Translations under genes and position numbers: made by a program
Source of the DNA: Alnus glutinosa
Taxonomy: Eukaryota > Streptophyta > Magnoliopsida > Fagales > Betulaceae
Assembly (NCBI RefSeq): GCF_958979055.1
Contig: NC_084886.1
Coordinates: forward strand, 48,191,654-48,255,653
Direction: 5' to 3'
DNA length: 64,000 bases
Notes under the pieces: generated by a model
The model's input: only the letters and a program-made list of their open reading frames with translations
Told to the model about the DNA's origin: nothing
Database searches by the model: none
Shown: positions 61,701-64,000 of the stretch, in pieces
Numbering within the stretch: position 1 is the first letter of the stretch
Layout of the letters: the number at the start of each line of letters is the position of its first letter

Positions 61701-63484
61701 GGAGCTTGAAGATGAAATATCTCAACTCAACTCTACTAAGCCTTCGTCTTAGCTGGGATTGGCTATATCAAGCCCAAGTAAAGGTTGAAGGTTGTGGTAG
61801 GTTGACAGCCAGTATGTATACAGTATAGCCGTACCAACAGTCACGTGACATTACAAATAGTGTGATCCATTCTTGGAACTTTTAAGATGATAGAGAATAT
61901 TCGTATATGTAGTTACTTAAAGCTTTCACAAAATATTATTTTCCAGTCCAAGTTTCTGAAAAGATTTCGTTCATGTGGTAGAAGTTTGAGGAGACAGACA
62001 ACACAATCGCTTCCGCCTCCCAATATTTTTAAATTGAGTAGGCTGGATGCTATAAATGTAGAACCCAGTGCAGCTGTGTGGAAAAAATGTATTATAAAAA
62101 TGCTGAAAGAATGAGGGATTAGATTAACTGTAGAAAGTTTTTTTTATAAGCACTTATTTTGGTACAATAGTTCACATGGTGATTCGATCGAGTTGGGCAT
62201 ACTTGACAATCATGATATTCATTTGGCCTGTATCTTAATCTCTTTACTGTTATTGGGGATCTTATCAGCCCTTTTTTTTTATTAAAGAAGTTTATTTAGG
62301 GAAAATAATGACTACTTTTCAGGATTGATGTTTAATAATTTTGAAATCTACTATGTGTTGGTATTAGAGTTGGCTTTATGGTGGCCTTTTCTAATCAATT
62401 TTTGCTTGCTTTAGGCCCATTGTAATATCTCATTTCATATTTTACAAATAGAGCTCCTTTTTTATACTTAAAAGGATATGCTATTGCATGGTAGAGTATT
62501 ACATAAATGTTGACAAACTCAATATTTTTTCTCTGCAAATGCTTTGGAATTATATTGATGGTTGAAAGGTGCGTTCCTTGTGTTGCAGAGTGGGAAATCT
62601 GCCGCTATCTATGCTTGTGCACAAGAGCAAGGGTTTGAGGTTTTGGAGGTATTACTGAAATTATACTCTTTTGTTGTTGAAATGTTTTGACCATTCCAGC
62701 TTTGATGGTTCCACTTATTGATTTTAAACATCCTAGTATGCATATAACCACAAATAGGAAGGTCAAGATGCTGGGGTCCATGGTTAAGAATTACGAGGTC
62801 TGTTGATGTAACATAAGTTCACATGCACTTACCATTAATAGGTGGCTATTTGATGGGAAAAGAACACCCAGATTTTTGAGGTTGTTCAGTTTGTCACCAT
62901 TAGATCCAATTTGTGGTAAATTCAGACTAGTTTTTCATATAAAAAATTGACCAGCTCCCTGATTGTTTTATGTATAAAGAAGGCAAGCCACAAAAGCTTT
63001 ACTTACTCATTGGGACTTATTCTGTGTTTCATCAGAAGTATCACTACAGAAGTTCTATGGGAAAGAGTTTGTTTTGCCTTTACTCCAAGGATGGCAAAAG
63101 TAGCCGCTTTTCTTTTACTTCGGTTGTACTGTATTAATTCTTTAAATTACCTTTAAAAAAAAAAAAAAAATGAAAAGAAAGAAGAAGTCTGCAACACACA
63201 GAAAGCAGATGTCTTCTTCTTCATTCCCTGTTTGATATAGTTAGGGGTATATCCCATACTGCTGTTAACAATTCATTCTTTCACCATTTTCACTTACTGA
63301 AATAGTCAATTCAAATGCTTTTTGTTTTAGATTTTGATTGTTAAAAGTTACTAGAATAGCCCTTCCAGTGAAAGTTGAATATGTCTTATCTGTTGTTTTA
63401 CTAGGTAAGTGCCTCAGACTGTCGGAATGGAGCTCTTGTGAAGCAGAGATTTGGAGAGGCTCTAGAATCACGCTGGCTCAAAAG
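52740..63484 (+). CDS. ELG1: ELG1/ATAD5-like clamp-loader ATPase, 5' part (9 exons seen)
   Basis: Exons: 52740-53015, 53255-53374, 59506-59673, 59770-59997, 60153-60247, 60808-60892, 61047-61259, 62589-62648 and 63405-63484. These 441 codons are in phase, and the gene continues past the right edge. The N-terminal part is charged and probably disordered; its QSTLFPPK resembles the start of a PCNA-binding box but lacks the aromatic pair. [20 protein letters not shown] and [19 protein letters not shown] come before the AAA module, whose Walker A is [20 protein letters not shown] (about residues 388-407), followed by [23 protein letters not shown]1 with RFC2-5 unloads PCNA from replicated DNA in the nucleus and limits recombination. 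Intron 2 (6.1 kb) hosts a nest of retroelements. Exon 2 has a tandem acceptor (TAGCAG), so it may start at 53252 or 53255. Confidence 0.92.
53553..53797 (-). repeat. Copia LTR, downstream copy in element sense
   Basis: It shares TGAAAGAGTAACAAATACAA, ATACAAGATGTGGTTGTTAT and TGCCAAGATCCTTGGTGTCA with the copy at 58526-58764. Its inner boundary, beside the purine tract, is uncertain by about 7 bp. Confidence 0.85.
54293..54912 (+). mobile_element. 5'-truncated L1-type LINE inserted in the Copia element
   Basis: The plus strand reads the C-terminal zinc-binding part of L1 ORF2: [59 protein letters not shown] and [14 protein letters not shown]. The open frame closes at 54830. A 3' untranslated end and an A tail (54901-54912) follow. 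It interrupts the Copia sequence between the end of RT and RNase H. It is related to, but clearly different from, the LINE at 19180-21925. The target duplication was not found with confidence. Confidence 0.9.
58526..58764 (-). repeat. Copia LTR, upstream copy in element sense
   Basis: This is the partner of the LTR at 53553-53797, directly beside the primer site at 58514-58525. It starts TG and ends CA on either strand. The host words next to the two LTRs (TGTGCG and TGTGCT) suggest a short target duplication that is no longer exact. Confidence 0.87.
61494..61720. repeat. Tandem duplication of about 115 bp in ELG1 intron 7
   Basis: Two adjacent copies share AGTAACATAGTTTCCTTGTT, TTTCTTTTCAATTTGAAAAA, ATACTATTATTTAGGGA and CTTGAAGATGA. 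They differ slightly in a T run and in the GTTCATT/GTTCGTT words. No splice site is involved. Confidence 0.85.
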
Positions 63485-64000
63485 GTTTGTCAATTTATCT
63501 TGAGCAGTACAGGCTACAACTTTAATCTGTCAACTTTTTTGATCTGGGATGATTGTATCTTACAGTACTTACCAAGGTTGTATGCTTTATTATATCCTCT
63601 ATCACATTCTCCTATGATTTCATTGTTTCACGTATCCAAAGAAGTTTATTGCTTTTATTAAGAGATGAATAATTTATTAACAATGAGAACATAGACAGTA
63701 TAGCAGAAAATTTGAAATGAGGGAGAAAAAGGGAAATGGGCTCTCCTCAAAATGTAAATGTGATGATAGAGCAGTATGCACTTTGAAAATTCTTTTCAAC
63801 ACCTTTTCAGACGAACTTTAAAATGATAAGTATTTGCAATACCACTATGTAATTAAATTTTTTTTGATAGGGCTTGCACTGGAGAGGGGTTCTTGATATT
63901 TTAGTATTGATTCTGGGAGTGGTAACGATAATTAAGCACTTTTCTTCTCTTTCTTTTTAATTCTCATCTATCTTCTAGGACTAAATCATCTTTCTCTCAC

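Noticed and set aside
63485-64000. Search for another ELG1 exon at the right edge
   Set aside because: No in-phase exon with good splice sites could be fixed; the stretch reads as intron.

Overview
The window is nuclear DNA of a eudicot plant, probably a woody one. It is AT-rich, its genes are split by short GT-AG introns, and the intergenic space is full of TIR elements (MITEs, hAT relics), L1-type LINE tails and LTR elements. The LINE tails look like those common in trees such as Fagales, but that is an impression and no species call is made. I worked out the exon structures by hand from splice sites and reading phase. In all eight genes the phases close exactly.

Layout, left to right: (1) a WAT1/UMAMIT-type EamA transporter (+, 2921-5619); (2) a ChaC-type gamma-glutamylcyclotransferase (+, 7928-11471); (3) a HIRIP3/CHZ-type histone chaperone with two DEK-C-like repeats (-, 22790-13221), whose 4.1 kb first intron holds L1 copies and a probable SINE; (4) a conserved plant protein of unknown function (+, 24984-27913); (5) the TFIIH core subunit TFB4/p34 (-, 38188-28763, 11 exons), with a TIR element carrying a G-rich minisatellite in one intron; (6) a single-exon nepenthesin-type aspartic protease (+, 40544-41854); (7) a LysM GPI-anchored receptor of the LYM1/LYM3 type (-, 46297-43480); (8) the 5' part of ELG1/ATAD5, a PCNA-unloading clamp-loader-like ATPase (+, from 52740, running off the right edge).

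The genes are ordinary unlinked housekeeping, chromatin and defence functions, not a pathway cluster. From memory, neighbour pairs seem to echo Arabidopsis linkages: WAT1 beside ChaC near At1g44800/At1g44790, and LYM beside ELG1 near At1g77630/At1g77620. This suggests old collinearity broken up by later gene loss.

The most structured non-genic DNA is as follows. ELG1 intron 2 holds a three-level nest: a TRIM with a 5-bp duplication, a Copia element inside one TRIM LTR, and an L1 tail inside the Copia. A 1.9 kb non-autonomous hAT has a perfect 8-bp duplication and an internal GC-rich island. A 629 bp hAT relic and a 135 bp fold-back MITE with a perfect 9-bp duplication lie just upstream of the aspartic protease. 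I found no tRNA, rRNA, CRISPR-like array or new multi-gene system.
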